This document shows positions 56,442-64,000 of a stretch of DNA of 64,000 bases, piece by piece; the stretch's first letter is position 1; every line of letters starts with the position of its first letter. The notes beneath the pieces are model-generated. The model worked only from the letters and a program-made list of their open reading frames with translations, was not told the origin of the DNA and searched no databases. A program made the translations under genes and the position numbers. This stretch comes from Eubacterium sp. (lineage in GTDB: Bacteria; Bacillota; Clostridia; Oscillospirales; Acutalibacteraceae): NCBI GenBank assembly GCA_022511225.1, contig JAFLRZ010000002.1:102424-166423 (forward strand), in the 5' to 3' direction.

Positions 56442-56711
56442 ATGGATCCAAGTAAACTTAAATGTGAATATCTGAACGGTGCGTACAATGACATTGCTAA
56501 TTTACTTGGAATTGATGCCGTGTTGAAATTACACGCAGCATACAGAGGTCAGCAGATTACTTTTCCTGTACAGCTCTTCACGAAAGAATTTATTGCCGCA
56601 CAAATCATAAATGAATATGACGGATACAATGTAAAACAGCTCGCAACAAAATTCGGTTATAGTGAAAAATGGATTAGGAAAATACTTAAAGACCATATTG
56701 ACGAAATATAA
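56442..56711 (+). CDS. Mor-like transcriptional activator
   Basis: 89 aa with the Mor/C-family layout: YNDIANLLGIDAVLKLHAAYRGQQITFP dimerisation region, then the HTH IINEYDGYNVKQLATKFGYSEKWIRKILKD. Mu Mor activates middle promoters. First gene of the A+T-rich module A and probably its regulator. Confidence 0.82.
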   Translation: MDPSKLKCEYLNGAYNDIANLLGIDAVLKLHAAYRGQQITFPVQLFTKEFIAAQIINEYDGYNVKQLATKFGYSEKWIRKILKDHIDEI

Positions 56712-56727
56712 AGAAAGAGGAATAAAA

Positions 56728-57054
56728 ATGAAGATTATGAAAACATTAGGTAAAATTGCTGGTTCTGCTGCCTTAGGAATTGCTCAAGGTGTAACATATG
56801 CCGTTGAGGAAACAAGTGCGGCTTTCGGACTTGACTTCATAACTGAAACTGCCTATGATTTACGAAATAAAAGCCACGAAAAAGTCGCTGAACTTTGGGG
56901 AAAAGAAGCTAAAGAACTTGAAATGGCTACAGGTGAAAAAATATCAGGAATAATTGATGATTATGTAACGAAACAGGAAAATCACATTTCTGATTATGAA
57001 AAAAGGTTGATAGATATGAACAAGAAAGCTCTAATCCAGATTACGATAAAATAA
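56728..57054 (+). CDS. Hypothetical module A protein, possibly frameshifted at its end
   Basis: 108 aa from ATG 56728 after AAGAGG. A glycine/alanine-rich N-terminus (IAGSAALGIAQGVTYAVEE) precedes a charged helical part. Another frame continues SNPDYDKINTARQQID and SAREKLHNSYSE to a stop at 57116, which would extend the helix naturally; a slip near 57028 is suspected. Function unknown. Confidence 0.55.
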   Translation: MKIMKTLGKIAGSAALGIAQGVTYAVEETSAAFGLDFITETAYDLRNKSHEKVAELWGKEAKELEMATGEKISGIIDDYVTKQENHISDYEKRLIDMNKKALIQITIK

Positions 57055-57132
57055 ATACTGCAAGGCAACAGATTGATTCAGCTCGTGAAAAACTACACAA
57101 CTCATATAGCGAGTAAATGAGGAGGTGAAAAA

Positions 57133-57294
57133 GTGGCAAGTTACCAGCACGAATGGCAATGTATATATTGCAGAAAACAAATAAGGAGAGTTTCATCAAA
57201 TCCTAATCCCCCAACACCTTTTGTCGGTGGTTATTGTCCAAGCAATCCATTTGGAAATAAAAAGTCTAAATGTGTACTTCAAAAAATAAAATAG
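57133..57294 (+). CDS. 53-aa cysteine-rich small protein
   Basis: GTG start after AGGAGGTG. It reads ASYQHEWQCIYCRKQ with CxxC, and GYCPSN/SKC supply two more cysteines, suggesting a single zinc knuckle. No family recognised. Confidence 0.5.
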   Translation: MASYQHEWQCIYCRKQIRRVSSNPNPPTPFVGGYCPSNPFGNKKSKCVLQKIK

Positions 57295-57360
57295 TAGGTA
57301 AAATATCCCTATTATCCCATTTGGGACTATAGAGATTTTTTATATATGGGGGGTGATAAT

Positions 57361-57462
57361 TTGAGAGAGATTTGCTTTATGTTTGGTTTTATAGGGACAT
57401 TGACAGTTTTACTAATAACAGAGGAAGCAATCAATAAAAATAAGTCAAAATCGAATGAATAG
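57361..57462 (+). CDS. 33-aa single-pass membrane peptide
   Basis: TTG start after GGGGGGTGA. The core ICFMFGFIGTLTVLLI is hydrophobic enough to span a membrane, and the tail is polar and basic. A terminator follows at once. It could be a small membrane regulator or toxin-like peptide; support is only the ribosome site and composition. Confidence 0.4.
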   Translation: MREICFMFGFIGTLTVLLITEEAINKNKSKSNE

Positions 57463-57492
57463 AACAGGTAATCAATGCCTGTTCTTTTTCTT
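57461..57492 (+). terminator. Terminator in module A
   Basis: AGAACAGG / CCTGTTCT followed by TTTTCTTTT. Confidence 0.8.
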
Positions 57493-57520
57493 TTGGAACA
57501 TAGAAAGGAGCATAGAATTT

Positions 57521-57643
57521 ATGATTTTTGCATTAACCGCCTGTTCGACAGGTGTTGCAATAGAAATGTTTGTTGCAGGGGCAACCTCTGCAATTACTCT
57601 GCTTTGCACTGGCACAAAACTAAAAAGGAGACATAAAAAATGA
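57521..57643 (+). CDS. 40-aa hydrophobic small protein
   Basis: ATG after AAAGGAG. The hydrophobic stretch VAIEMFVAGATSAITLLC is followed by a basic KLKRRHKK end, typical of a one-helix membrane peptide. Its stop overlaps the next ATG (ATGA), so the two are coupled. Confidence 0.45.
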   Translation: MIFALTACSTGVAIEMFVAGATSAITLLCTGTKLKRRHKK

Positions 57644-58056
57644 TTAAGATTGAAAATCAAGCAGATTTGACAAAACTTGATGATAAAAGAATCAATCCAT
57701 TGATTGCCGCTTACATCAAGAAATATTTTCTTTTTGTTTGCAGCCAGTACAAAAGCTCCGACTTATCGTCAGTCGGAGCTTTCTTTTTATTAGAAAATCG
57801 GAAAGATTGCTTGAAGCATAAAGAATTTGGGCTTTTCGTTCCTTTGGAGCAATCCGTGTTTGAGTTCGTAGATTTGCTCACTCTGAGTTTTGGAAAAAGA
57901 GAAGTAAAGCTATGGCATTGCTGCTTCGTTTTGACAAACGACAATGCCATTTCTCTGTTTGCACCCATCGAAACGATTGGTACAAACCTCGAAGCTCGGT
58001 TACGAAAAGATTACACAGAAAGAATTATTTACATAGACAACAAGGAGGAAAAATAA
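57640..58056 (+). CDS. Hypothetical protein with an embedded terminator
   Basis: 138 aa, no family recognised; a mixed alpha/beta fold seems likely (KLWHCCFVLTNDNAISLFAPIE). A textbook terminator lies within codons at 57751-57788, so full-length translation would need readthrough. Overlaps both neighbours by ATGA/TAATG junctions. Confidence 0.5.
   Translation: MIKIENQADLTKLDDKRINPLIAAYIKKYFLFVCSQYKSSDLSSVGAFFLLENRKDCLKHKEFGLFVPLEQSVFEFVDLLTLSFGKREVKLWHCCFVLTNDNAISLFAPIETIGTNLEARLRKDYTERIIYIDNKEEK
57751..57788 (+). terminator. Terminator inside a reading frame
   Basis: AAAGCTCCGACT / AGTCGGAGCTTT, a perfect 12-bp stem, followed by CTTTTT. Confidence 0.7.
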
Positions 58057-58579
58057 TGCCTACAGAAACAGATACAATTAAATGTAAAAGTGTTTTTTCT
58101 GATGACTCACAACACAGATACCAAATGTCAAAGGTTTGGGATAAAAATCTCCCACAGGCAAATATAATTACAATCTCTCCAAGCGAAAGCTATAACATTG
58201 CCAGCGACTTAACGACGAATCTAATCACAAATAATCTGTATTTGTTAGGATTCGGAGGATTTATGTTTACGAATCTAATTTCAAAAATCGGAGTTGATAT
58301 AAAAAAATCAAAAATACAAAAGACCTATGGGATAACGAAACAGATAAGCATATCATATCCTGTGCGGAAGCGGCAGATAGAATAATCGTTGCTTATGGTA
58401 GTTTTACGAAAACAAGAAACATTTTTGCCGATAGAGAAAAGCAGGTATTGACATTGCTGAAACCATACCAAGATAAAATATTCCAAATAACTGACGGAGA
58501 AAGCAGAAAATTCCTACACCCTCTTACCCCAGCAATAAGGAATGGATGGATACTTGAGAAATATAAAATTGAAAATTAA
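58056..58579 (+). pseudogene. DUF1643 protein, frameshifted
   Basis: ATG 58056 after AAGGAGG. The first frame gives CKSVFSDDSQHRYQMSKVWD, then ITISPSESYN and GFGGFMFTNLIS. A run of five A (58310-58314) then separates it from the frame that completes the family: NTKDLWDNETDKHIISCAE, IIVAYGSF and HPLTPAIRNGW. DUF1643 proteins occur widely on mobile elements; activity unknown. Confidence 0.7.
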
Positions 58580-59071
58580 TTATATTGATTCATCAAATAC
58601 ATCAACATAAGATATAGAGCAATCGTCTTTCAGTGCAATAAATATTCCCTTTTTTGCCGAACATCTTTCTATTCCCTGAACTAAATCTTTTTTTGTTGTG
58701 ATCTCATCTGCACAAAATGAATGGGAATGACTTTTTGTATATGGCAATCTTTGAGAATTCTTCTCAATTATATCTCTGCCTATAATATTTCTTTCCCAAG
58801 CGGATATTTCAGAACTATTTTCTACATAACCAAAAAATCTATTTAGCTCTTTTAAATCAATATTTGAATGTTTAAGGATAATCCCTAACAATTTTACTCG
58901 AATATCACTTTTGCCTTTGTCTTTGTAATAATCATTTATATCGTAAAAAGTAGTACCACAATCTTTACATTTATATCTTTGGTGTTTAATTTTTTCCGTT
59001 TGACTGCCTGTTTGTATTTTATGTCCGTTTTTAACAACATTTTCTTCATTCCCACAAAGAGGACATCTCAA
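58580..59071 (-). CDS. Zinc-ribbon protein, transposase-helper-like
   Basis: 163 aa. A CPLCGNEENVVKNG ... YKCKDCGTTFYD ribbon like the InsA/IS1595 transposase zinc ribbon is followed by a helical region. SHSFCADEITTKKDLVQGIERC at the end resembles the first strand of an RNase-H-like transposase that then stops. TTG 59071 with GAGGTG at 6 nt. Perhaps a truncated or repurposed transposase. Confidence 0.6.
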   Translation of the reverse strand: MRCPLCGNEENVVKNGHKIQTGSQTEKIKHQRYKCKDCGTTFYDINDYYKDKGKSDIRVKLLGIILKHSNIDLKELNRFFGYVENSSEISAWERNIIGRDIIEKNSQRLPYTKSHSHSFCADEITTKKDLVQGIERCSAKKGIFIALKDDCSISYVDVFDESI

Positions 59072-59223
59072 TTTAATCACCTCTAAAATCATATTAAAAT
59101 AATTTTGGTAAATTTGCAACTAATTCATCAATATTTTCATTTTTAAGTGTGATGACCTTCCGAACAAATATATATGGGCAAAATTTCAATTTTTCCCAAA
59201 TAATTTATAAGGAGATTATAAAA

Positions 59224-60789
59224 ATGAAAAAAAATAATGATACAAAAAAAGACATAAAAGAAATTGATGTTTTCAATGTAGAAATCATCAAAAGATATGT
59301 AAACTTAGAGGATAAAACCCAAAGTTTCAAACTAAAAATCAAAAATAATGGCTGTACTAATACGGTTATTATGAAAAGGAGTGAGGTTTTTGGAGTTTCT
59401 GAAAAGTTATATGACTACGGAGCTAATATTCCAACACAAAAAGATTTCAAAAACGATATGCTATTCAAGGAGCCTAATGCTCCCATAAAGCACATTCATT
59501 CAGGCTTAGGTTGGGATAAATACAAAGACAAAAACATCTTTAAAGCCTATTCTGCCGTTGGGATAAAATCTGCTTACAATGGTAAGTTTGACATCAAACC
59601 AAAAGGCAGTCAGGACGAGTGGATAGAATGCATAAAAAAATATGCAATGCCGCAAATTCCGCTCCAATTTGCTGTCGTTTCGGGGATGTCTGCCGTCACG
59701 GCAGGCTTTCTAAAAGATGGAATGGATGGAAGCATATTCGTCCATATCTATGGAGAAAGCTCGAAAGGAAAAACAACAGCGGCAATGCTTGCACTCTCAG
59801 CCGCAGGGAATCCTAACCCAATGGCGAAAAATACCTTGTTCGGTGACTGGGGTGATACTGCCAACTACCGTATAAGTATGTTGGCTGGTAATCACGGCTT
59901 TCCAATTGTTTTTGATGAATTGTCAAAAGCGGATAGCAAGGACTTATCGAAATTTGTCTACAATTTGACAAACTCAAAAGATAAAGGAAGACTCAAGTCC
60001 AATGCGGAGCAAAGGGATGTTTCCACTTGGAGTACTACTGTGCTTTCAACTGGCGAGTCATCCTTACTTGCTCGTTGCAATAACAATGGCGGCTTGCTCG
60101 TCAGGGTACTTGAAATATGCCCTGATGAAATAACTGCCAGTGCAGAACAAGCGGAGGCACTCAAAGAAGGCATAATCCATAATTATGGATGGGCGAATAG
60201 TATTCTTGCTGGATACTACTTAAAAAAGCCAAAGAGTGTTGTAAGCGTATTTAATCAATATAGGGAACATTTAAAAAAGGAAATTCCTATTAATAACGAA
60301 TTAGTCAACAGGCTAATCAAAAAACTTGCCGTCATAATAACAACTGCGTATTTTGCAAAAAAGGTTTTTGACCTTGATTTTGATACAAAGGCTATAAAAA
60401 AATTATTAATAGAAGCTGTATTGAAACAGAATGAGGAGCATCCATTCGAGCAATCAAAATTGCTTGTTGATTGTCTCCTGTCCGACTTGGCAACAAGTCC
60501 AGACAAATATGTCTTGATTAAACAGAGAAAGCCTCTCAATGACATATTTGGTAAAAACATTAGAGGCTTTATTAGAGAAATACCTCCCATTGATATTGGC
60601 GAGGAACAATGCTCTGTTGAGCTGATTTTTCCCACAGGAAATTTCGAGAGACTCCTTAATAATTGGGGCTTCACAAATAAGCTCAAAGAGCTGAAAGCCC
60701 TTGATGAAAAGGGTTTTATCAAAAAAGAGGGTAAACATTACTCTATCCGCAGGAAAATTGCTGGCAAAAAATTCCTATCTATGTACTGA
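59224..60789 (+). CDS. DUF927-family helicase/primase-associated ATPase
   Basis: 521 aa from ATG 59224 after AAGGAG. N-terminal ~120 residues of substrate domain, then the DUF927 ATPase: Walker A HIYGESSKGKTTAAM (about 205), Walker B-like FPIVFDELSKAD and the sensor VLSTGESS. A winged-helix end (KGFIKKEGKHYSIRRK) completes it. Such proteins replicate small integrative elements. Confidence 0.87.
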   Translation: MKKNNDTKKDIKEIDVFNVEIIKRYVNLEDKTQSFKLKIKNNGCTNTVIMKRSEVFGVSEKLYDYGANIPTQKDFKNDMLFKEPNAPIKHIHSGLGWDKYKDKNIFKAYSAVGIKSAYNGKFDIKPKGSQDEWIECIKKYAMPQIPLQFAVVSGMSAVTAGFLKDGMDGSIFVHIYGESSKGKTTAAMLALSAAGNPNPMAKNTLFGDWGDTANYRISMLAGNHGFPIVFDELSKADSKDLSKFVYNLTNSKDKGRLKSNAEQRDVSTWSTTVLSTGESSLLARCNNNGGLLVRVLEICPDEITASAEQAEALKEGIIHNYGWANSILAGYYLKKPKSVVSVFNQYREHLKKEIPINNELVNRLIKKLAVIITTAYFAKKVFDLDFDTKAIKKLLIEAVLKQNEEHPFEQSKLLVDCLLSDLATSPDKYVLIKQRKPLNDIFGKNIRGFIREIPPIDIGEEQCSVELIFPTGNFERLLNNWGFTNKLKELKALDEKGFIKKEGKHYSIRRKIAGKKFLSMY

Positions 60790-60847
60790 CTCTCCCTGAG
60801 AGTCTGTTTGACAGCAACTTTAGGAATGCGATTGAGGAGGATTGATT

Positions 60848-61108
60848 ATGCTTGATATAAGAAAAATTAAAATCTCTGTTACAAGAGATTTTTTGAAGCA
60901 TAAAAACAATTCTTCTCCAAAGGTGAAAAGCTCTTGCTCGTCAAAACAGATTGACGAGCAAGAATACTACAAACCTTCGATAGAATTGATATATAAAATT
61001 TTGAAAGAAAGGGAAAACAACAATGAACAAGACAATAATTGCTGCTGTATATTGCCGCTACTCATCGTCTGCACAAGACGATGGGTACAGCATAAAGGCA
61101 CAGGATAA
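60848..61108 (+). CDS. Small ORF upstream of the recombinase, C-terminal part doubtful
   Basis: MLDIRKIKISVTRDFLKHKN after GAGGAGG. The N-terminal ~58 residues are charged and Ser-rich; the last ~28 overlap the recombinase start and look like out-of-frame sequence. A perfect 11-bp hairpin (60933-60943/60952-60962) lies inside. May encode a short regulator or be a leader. Confidence 0.35.
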   Translation: MLDIRKIKISVTRDFLKHKNNSSPKVKSSCSSKQIDEQEYYKPSIELIYKILKERENNNEQDNNCCCILPLLIVCTRRWVQHKGTG

Positions 61109-62675
61109 GGCAATAGGAAACTTTGCTTTAGCAAATGGGTACGATATACAATACAAGTATATCGACAAAACCAAAACAGGAACAAACGCAAACAGACCGC
61201 AGTTTCAGCATATGATTGCCGACGCAAAACAAGGTTTATTTTCTACTATAATTATTCATAAAATCGATAGATTTTCAAGAAATCGTTTTGACTCAATTCT
61301 TTATAAAAATGAACTTTCAAAATACGGAGTTAAAGTCATTTCTGTGACAGAAAACTTCGGAGAGGGTGCAGAAGCCGAACTAATGCTTGCAATGCAGGAA
61401 TCAATGGCAGAGTACTACTCAAAAAACCTTTCCAGAGAGGTCAGAAAAGGAATGGATGTTCTTTCGTCAAAAGGACTCCATACTGTAGGAAATCCTCCAC
61501 TTGGATATGATGTTGTTGATAAAAAGCTCGCCATAAACGAAGCTGAGGCAGAAATTGTCCGTCTTATATTTGATATGTACTCGCAAAAATACACATATAA
61601 CGATATGGCAAGAGAACTGAATGCAAGAGGCTACAAAACAAAATCAGGTAACGAATTTTTCGCTTCAAGTTTCAATTCCATACTCACACAAAAAAAATAT
61701 ATTGGTGAGTATGTATATAATCGTAGGGTTGCCAAGTCCTTGACTGGCAAATATAACTCACACGCAAACAAATCGGAAGATGAAATAGTCCGTATTCCTG
61801 ATGCTGTGCCAAGAATCATTGACGATGAAACATTCTATAAGGTGCAAGCTCGTTTAAATCAAAACAAGCGAAATGCAGGAACATACAAAAGCAAGTCTAA
61901 CTATCTTTTGTCTGGACTAATCGTTTGTGGAGAATGTGGCTTTCACTATCAAGGTAATTCCAGAAAAGGTGGAAGCGGAACGATATACTCATCCTATCGT
62001 TGTGGTAAAAAGCAGAATCACAAGATTGGTTGCGGTAATCACGAGATTGAAAAGAATCGTCTTGAAAATTTCGTGATTGAACAGCTCCAAAACTATTTGT
62101 TCTCCAATGAGGCAATAAATAAAATTGCTAATCAGGTGACTGAATACAACAAAACGGTTGCCAAGACAAATAATGATGATGTTGCTCTTTTCCAAAAGCA
62201 AATGAAACAAATCGACAAGCAAATAGCTAATATTACAAAAGCTATTGCAAGGGGCGTTGATGAGGACATAATGATTGACAAAATCAATTCTCTTAATGCT
62301 TCAAAGAAAGATTTGCAAAAAAGAATTAATGAAGCAGTATTAGAGGAATTGCCTCCTGTTTCCAAAACTGACATAAATCAGGCTTTGTCTGCATTTTCCA
62401 CATACTTAAAGGAAAACAACACAATTGAATGCAAGCGTTTTATTGATAACTATATTGATAAAATCGTTGTCTACAAAAACAAAGTTGAAATTGTTTTGAA
62501 GATTGCCGCAAGCAATTTCAACACTTCTGAATCTGATGATTCAGGAGCCTTGCATATAATAATCATCGTTTCGAGAGAGGAATTGCGAACATACCCTAAA
62601 CAAAAAAGAAAATTGTCGCCAGCCATAAGGCTTGGCGGCAATTTTTCTGTTTCCTACAAAGTAGTACTTAAATAG
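61023..62675 (+). CDS. Large serine recombinase of module A
   Basis: 550 aa. Resolvase catalytic domain with Ser in VYCRYSSSAQDDGYS, IIHKIDRFSRNRFD and the SREVRKGM helix. A recombinase domain follows (SFNSILTQKKYIGEYVYNRR), a zinc ribbon CGECGFHY ... CGKKQNHKIGCG (about 305-340) and a coiled coil (FQKQMKQIDKQIANITKAI). Directionless by itself; a partner factor is not evident. ATG 61023 follows AAAGGG. Confidence 0.92.
   Translation: MNKTIIAAVYCRYSSSAQDDGYSIKAQDKAIGNFALANGYDIQYKYIDKTKTGTNANRPQFQHMIADAKQGLFSTIIIHKIDRFSRNRFDSILYKNELSKYGVKVISVTENFGEGAEAELMLAMQESMAEYYSKNLSREVRKGMDVLSSKGLHTVGNPPLGYDVVDKKLAINEAEAEIVRLIFDMYSQKYTYNDMARELNARGYKTKSGNEFFASSFNSILTQKKYIGEYVYNRRVAKSLTGKYNSHANKSEDEIVRIPDAVPRIIDDETFYKVQARLNQNKRNAGTYKSKSNYLLSGLIVCGECGFHYQGNSRKGGSGTIYSSYRCGKKQNHKIGCGNHEIEKNRLENFVIEQLQNYLFSNEAINKIANQVTEYNKTVAKTNNDDVALFQKQMKQIDKQIANITKAIARGVDEDIMIDKINSLNASKKDLQKRINEAVLEELPPVSKTDINQALSAFSTYLKENNTIECKRFIDNYIDKIVVYKNKVEIVLKIAASNFNTSESDDSGALHIIIIVSREELRTYPKQKRKLSPAIRLGGNFSVSYKVVLK
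62611..62645 (+). terminator. Terminator inside the 3' end of the recombinase gene
   Basis: AATTGtCGCCA / TGGCGgCAATT with an 11-nt loop, then TTT; it precedes the stop codon by about 30 nt. Confidence 0.65.
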
Positions 62676-62677
62676 TA

Positions 62678-63694
62678 TTAACCATTGTTTTTAATTAAGT
62701 TTTTAAATACTTTTTCATCTTCTTCAATTTTTTCTTTAATTCTAATTATATCATTATCTTCATGTAGAATATTAATTTTCTCATAACAATTCGGACACAA
62801 AGCAGCAATATTTTTATAATTATCACAGCCATTTCTAGACAAAGGAACTATATGATATGTTTTCAAAAAGGGTTGGTCATTTGCATAAAATGGTGCATCA
62901 CTTCCACATAACTGACAATGACCTTTTGCTCTCCGCTTTGCATATTCACGAACATATGGATTGTACTCATACGTTTTTGCTCTTGTCATTCGTGAGCGTG
63001 GAATACCATCAAATTGTTTTATTTTCTTTCTTAGCTCTTTATCGGATATTTTTTGAGTTGCGTTACTAATATATTTTTGCTCAGAATCTACAAATGATTC
63101 ATCTAATAAATTATTTGTGATAAGCTTCAATGGAAATTTCCAAACTTTTCTCTTTTTTCCTGAAAAATCTTTTTCTTCTTTTTGAAAAGGCTCTTCCACA
63201 AGTTTCACAATGCCACGATACATATATTTTTTATTACTAAATACTTCAAACAAATGGACAATTACACCATTATGATTTGATTGATTCAATGTCTTGTTTT
63301 GAGCATACTCTATATCCTGATCGCCTTCCATGCCCATTCCTGTATAAAAAAAAGTGTCGCCTTGCCAATAATCTAAATATGCATTATTAGGGTCGTCATG
63401 ATGAGACGTCAGCACAAGTGCTCCAGTTGAGTGTGAACGTCTCATGCCACCTTGTGTGCTACATTTAAACATTAGAGAAATTTCATCATTAGAGTATTCA
63501 CTTCCTATTTTAAGTTTCGTAATAAGGGCATTTTTTCGTTTTTCTATAAATTCCTTAACCTCGTCAGGATTGAATAGTTTTTTTCTTGTTCCAACTTGTT
63601 CATAAGGTAAACCTTCATCAATTAAACGATACAATGTTGCTCTTGCAATTCCTGTTTCGATTAAAGTTTCATTTACAGTTAATAATCTTTTCAT
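62678..63694 (-). CDS. HTH-SRA-like-HNH protein, putative modification-dependent (type IV) nuclease
   Basis: 338 aa. Residues 1-55 are an excisionase/MerR-type HTH (NETLIETGIARATLYRLIDE ... FNPDEVKEFI). Residues about 60-180 resemble the SRA-like domain of McrA-type enzymes (GDTFFYTGMGMEGDQD, VHLFEV, WKFPLKL). Residues 245-310 are an HNH nuclease with zinc pairs CQLCG/CPNC and HIVPLSRNGCDNYKNIAALC. Likely cuts modified DNA. Convergent with the recombinase, 2 bp apart. Confidence 0.8.
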   Translation of the reverse strand: MKRLLTVNETLIETGIARATLYRLIDEGLPYEQVGTRKKLFNPDEVKEFIEKRKNALITKLKIGSEYSNDEISLMFKCSTQGGMRRSHSTGALVLTSHHDDPNNAYLDYWQGDTFFYTGMGMEGDQDIEYAQNKTLNQSNHNGVIVHLFEVFSNKKYMYRGIVKLVEEPFQKEEKDFSGKKRKVWKFPLKLITNNLLDESFVDSEQKYISNATQKISDKELRKKIKQFDGIPRSRMTRAKTYEYNPYVREYAKRRAKGHCQLCGSDAPFYANDQPFLKTYHIVPLSRNGCDNYKNIAALCPNCYEKINILHEDNDIIRIKEKIEEDEKVFKNLIKNNG

Positions 63695-63947
63695 ATTTTG
63701 TCTCCTTATTTTATATTTTTTGTCTCTGTGCTTTGTATCATATCATAAAATTTGCTAATTGTCAATACTTTACAAATAATCCAATTATATAAATTTTCGT
63801 AAATAAAAAAGTTGTTTTCGATGACACTGTTTCCTTACAAAAGTGTGTTTCTTTTATGTGATTTTTCTGTTTGCTGTGTGAATTGGGTGTGATTTTCTGT
63901 GCGATTTTGCCTGAATGACTTGTTCTTTCCTAATAAAAACAAAAAAC

Positions 63948-63984
63948 TCACAATTTGCGGATAAATTTCCACAAAATGTGAGTC
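63948..63984 (-). terminator. Terminator downstream of the tRNA
   Basis: ACTCACAnTTTGnGGA and TCCnCAAAnTGTGAGT form a long stem with two mismatches and a T run on the minus strand, just left of the tRNA 3' end. Confidence 0.65.
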
Positions 63985-63987
63985 AAA

Positions 63988-64000
63988 TGGTCGAGGTGAC
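63988..64000 (-). tRNA. 3' end of a tRNA (probably tRNA-Pro), running off the window
   Basis: The minus strand reads GTCACCTCGACCA: encoded CCA, discriminator A and acceptor strand CACCTCG. A G72 implies C1:G72, which is characteristic of bacterial tRNA-Pro. Only 13 nt are visible, so identity is an inference; it doubles as the right attachment repeat. Confidence 0.5.

Overview
The window looks like a low-to-moderate G+C anaerobic Clostridia chromosome, most likely Ruminococcaceae/Oscillospiraceae. The reasons are dockerin-bearing secreted proteins with CotH modules, a GGGtGRT/IscU-like pair, an archaeal-type split glutamate synthase beside glnA and a PII-fused amt, YhaM, PASTA-kinase architecture and TTGACA/TATAAT-type promoters. 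The species is an inference; no rRNA is present.

Core region (1-42.4 kb). A kinase-like PASTA membrane protein lacking the catalytic residues is followed by yhaM-prmA and a DRE-TIM aldolase. Then come class II fructose-bisphosphate aldolase and a metY-cysK-Rrf2 sulfur operon, which has a consensus promoter and a palindromic operator. A TetR-histidine kinase-response regulator operon is divergent from a VTC-like / DUF4956 / carbohydrate-binding lipoprotein / CotH-dockerin / dockerin operon, a candidate cell-surface assembly system. Next are a lone PqqD-like protein, the IscU-like/GGGtGRT pair, an AraC-phosphotransferase fusion, a second CotH protein, and a nitrogen block on the minus strand: glnA, amt-PII, five glutamate synthase-type subunits and purF. 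A FluC fluoride channel and two GNAT acetyltransferases close this part.

Accessory region (about 42.45-64.0 kb). A 12-bp direct repeat that reads as the CCA-ending 3' end of a tRNA (probably tRNA-Pro, minus strand, running off the right edge) brackets about 21.5 kb of mobile DNA. It contains two modules. Module B (42.5-56.4 kb) carries a frameshifted 'virulence-related' phage protein, a frameshifted sigma-like factor and a restriction-modification cassette (two adenine/N4-type methyltransferases plus a PLD-family nuclease). It also has an XRE regulator with a 10-bp-phased operator array, a broken excisionase, a P4/D5 primase-helicase, an HK97-type major capsid gene without other virion genes, a TnpW-like protein and a TnpX-like large serine recombinase. 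Module A (56.4-63.99 kb, more A+T rich) carries a Mor-like regulator, very small ORFs, a broken DUF1643 gene, a zinc-ribbon protein, a DUF927 helicase, a second large serine recombinase, and an HTH-SRA-like-HNH protein resembling type IV restriction enzymes.

Five apparent frameshifts and one in-frame stop lie in this accessory block and I saw none in the 42 kb of core. That suggests decay, programmed recoding in some cases, or homopolymer assembly errors. The most unusual content is the capsid-primase-recombinase satellite carrying restriction genes, the HTH-SRA-HNH fusion and the VTC/CotH/dockerin operon.
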